Source: Xanthobacteraceae bacterium (GTDB lineage Bacteria; Pseudomonadota; Alphaproteobacteria; Rhizobiales; Xanthobacteraceae). Taken from it: 22,440 nucleotides of DNA. Shown here one piece after another: positions 20,938 through 22,440 of this stretch. The stretch is from assembly GCA_019746355.1 (NCBI GenBank), contig JAIESC010000087.1, positions 1 through 22,440 of the forward strand, written 5' to 3'. The position numbers were made by a program, and so were the translations under genes. The stretch's first letter is position 1. The number at the start of each line of letters is the position of its first letter. Under the pieces are notes generated by a model. That model made no database searches, was not told the DNA's origin, and was given only the letters and a program-made list of their open reading frames with translations.

Positions 20938-22440
20938 ATGGCAGACGACATTTTCCAGGACGACAAGATCTTTGTCGGCAAGAGCGGCAAGCCGGAGTAT
21001 CTGACACTGAAGCTCGCCAACCGCCACGGCCTCGTCACCGGCGCGACCGGCACCGGCAAGACCGTGACGCTTCAGGTGCTGGCGGAGGGCTTCTCGCGTG
21101 CCGGCGTGCCGGTGTTCGCAGCCGACATCAAGGGCGATCTGTCGGGCATCGCGGCGGTGGGCGAGCCGAAGGATTTCCTGGTCAAGCGGGCGGAAGAGCT
21201 GGACTTCAAATACCAGCCCGATGAATTTCCGGTGGTGTTCTGGGACCTGTTCGGCGAGCAGGGCCATCCGATCCGCACCACGGTGTTCGAGATGGGCCCA
21301 TTGCTGCTGTCGCGGATGCTCAACCTCAACGACGTGCAGGAGGGCCTGATCAACATCGCCTTCAAGTTCGCCGACGACGATCCGCAGCTTGGCGACGCCC
21401 CCTCAAACGGCCTCGTGAACCTTCAGGACCTGCGCGAGCTTCTGACCTATCTCTCCAAGAACGCCAAGGAGATCGGCACCCGGTACGGTAACGTGGCCGC
21501 CGCCACGGTCGGCTCGGTGCAGCGCCAGCTATTGATCCTGGAAAACCAAGGCGGCGCGAAATTCTTCGGCGAACCTGCGCTTTCGCTCGACGACCTGATG
21601 AAGAAGGACCGCGACGGGCGCGGCGTCGTCAACGTTCTTTCGGCCGACAAGCTGATGGAGAATCCGCAGCTCTACGCCACGTTCCTGCTGTGGCTGCTCG
21701 CGGAGCTGTTCGAGAAGCTGCCCGAGGTCGGCGACCTTGATAAGCCGAAGCTCGTGTTTTTCTTCGACGAGGCGCACCTTTTGTTCAACGATGCGCCGAA
21801 GCCGCTGCTCGACAAGATCGAGCAGGTGGTTCGGCTCATCCGCTCCAAGGGCGTCGGCGTCTACTTCGTCACGCAAAACCCGCTCGACGTGCCGGACAAG
21901 GTCCTGGCGCAGCTCGGCAACCGCGTGCAGCATGCGCTGCGCGCCTTCACGCCGCGCGACCAGAAGGCGGTGAAGGCCGCGGCCGAAACCTTCCGCCCGA
22001 ACCCGCAACTCGACACCGCGCAGGTGATCACCCAGCTTGGCAAGGGCGAGGCGCTGGTGTCGTTCCTGGAAGGCAACGGCACACCGTCGATGGTCGAGCG
22101 CGCGTTGATTGCGCCGCCTGCGGCCCGGATCGGCCCGGTCACGCCGCAGGAGCGCAAGGCCGTGATCGGGAAGAGCCCAATCCGCGGCAGGTACGATCAG
22201 ACCATCGATCCCGAGTCCGCCTACGAAATCCTGCAGCGCCGTGTGCAAGGAGAGCCCGACGACGGGGAACCGACGCCGCAAGGCCGCCCGCGTCCTGCGC
22301 CGCAGGGCGCGCCGCCGCCGGGTTCGGGCGGCGGCTGGGGTGACGTGCTCGGCGGGGTTCTGGGCGGCGGGCGCGCGCGCGGCCGCCTGTACAAAAACGG
22401 GGGGGGGGGGGAGCACGGGGGCCCGGGGGGGGGGGGGCCG
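20938..22440 (+). CDS. HerA-like (DUF853, YjgR-type) ATPase, C-terminus outside window or damaged
   Basis: At least 501 codons, open to the right edge. Walker A GATGTGKT (residues 35-42) and Walker [13 protein letters not shown] (272-283) are intact, as are [20 protein letters not shown] (sensor region) and the DUF853 block [20 protein letters not shown]. The family is annotated as helicase HerA-like with a C-terminal extension; its job in the cell is not settled. The region after about residue 445 becomes Pro/Gly-rich, ending in [15 protein letters not shown], a normal glycine-rich linker for this family. The last 50 bp contain two 13-G runs and translate to meaningless glycine, so the true C-terminus (usually a short conserved helix) cannot be read. 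ATG at 20938 has no strong ribosome binding site. Confidence 0.9.
   Translation, partial: MADDIFQDDKIFVGKSGKPEYLTLKLANRHGLVTGATGTGKTVTLQVLAEGFSRAGVPVFAADIKGDLSGIAAVGEPKDFLVKRAEELDFKYQPDEFPVVFWDLFGEQGHPIRTTVFEMGPLLLSRMLNLNDVQEGLINIAFKFADDDPQLGDAPSNGLVNLQDLRELLTYLSKNAKEIGTRYGNVAAATVGSVQRQLLILENQGGAKFFGEPALSLDDLMKKDRDGRGVVNVLSADKLMENPQLYATFLLWLLAELFEKLPEVGDLDKPKLVFFFDEAHLLFNDAPKPLLDKIEQVVRLIRSKGVGVYFVTQNPLDVPDKVLAQLGNRVQHALRAFTPRDQKAVKAAAETFRPNPQLDTAQVITQLGKGEALVSFLEGNGTPSMVERALIAPPAARIGPVTPQERKAVIGKSPIRGRYDQTIDPESAYEILQRRVQGEPDDGEPTPQGRPRPAPQGAPPPGSGGGWGDVLGGVLGGGRARGRLYKNGGGGEHGGPGGGGP

Noticed and set aside
22399..22437. G-quadruplex-forming tract
   Set aside because: The long pure G runs at the very end of the sequence, inside a conserved gene, are better explained as sequencing artefact.

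Overview
The window looks like chromosomal DNA of an alphaproteobacterium of the order Hyphomicrobiales (Rhizobiales), probably near Bradyrhizobium, Rhodopseudomonas or Xanthobacteraceae-type soil bacteria. The grounds are high GC, a rhizobial-type phosphatidylcholine synthase, a membrane-bound cytochrome-c urate hydroxylase (PuuD), a Bug/TctC solute-binding protein, and two copies of a palindromic repeat built on GTCATTCCGGG. This placement is inference; there is no rRNA in the window. I count 20 protein-coding genes that look functional (two cut by the window edges), one poorly defined secreted ORF, one tRNA, and two gene remnants. No CRISPR array, intact insertion sequence or prophage was seen.

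Layout. 1-1034 (-): 5'-part of a UbiH-family flavin hydroxylase, divergent from a DUF2182/DUF1326 pair (1086-2591), followed on the + strand by pcs, a TerC-family membrane protein and an SDR oxidoreductase (to 4800). 4812-6111: a quinone oxidoreductase bracketed by the two palindromic repeats. 6187-9860: a small membrane protein (-), then a purine-catabolism group puuD, CPBP-family membrane protease and allC-like amidohydrolase, the last two overlapping by 4 bp. 9861-11257: a scrambled segment with a stub of an IS5-type transposase, the DNA-binding end of a LysR regulator, a secreted ORF of unknown function and a dense cluster of stem-loops.

11258-15387 is a biotin locus: bioF, bioD and a luciferase-like monooxygenase run leftwards as one probable operon; bioA starts divergently only 2-23 bp from bioF and is followed after 1 bp by a tctC-like solute-binding protein gene. 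16370-18901 (-): rimO and a NicC-like aromatic hydroxylase. 19042-20746: a 70-residue protein, tRNA-Ser(UGA), a SAM methyltransferase and a small PsiF-like secreted protein with a clear terminator. 20938 to the right edge: a HerA-like DUF853 ATPase, whose last bases turn into poly-G runs that look like a sequencing or assembly artefact.

The parts most worth a second look are the extended biotin locus (shared minimal intergenic region, embedded luciferase-like monooxygenase, coupled solute-binding protein), the stem-loop element at 10972-11200, the DUF2182/DUF1326 cysteine-rich pair, and the protease coupled to the allantoate hydrolase. I did not find a system I could call clearly undescribed.
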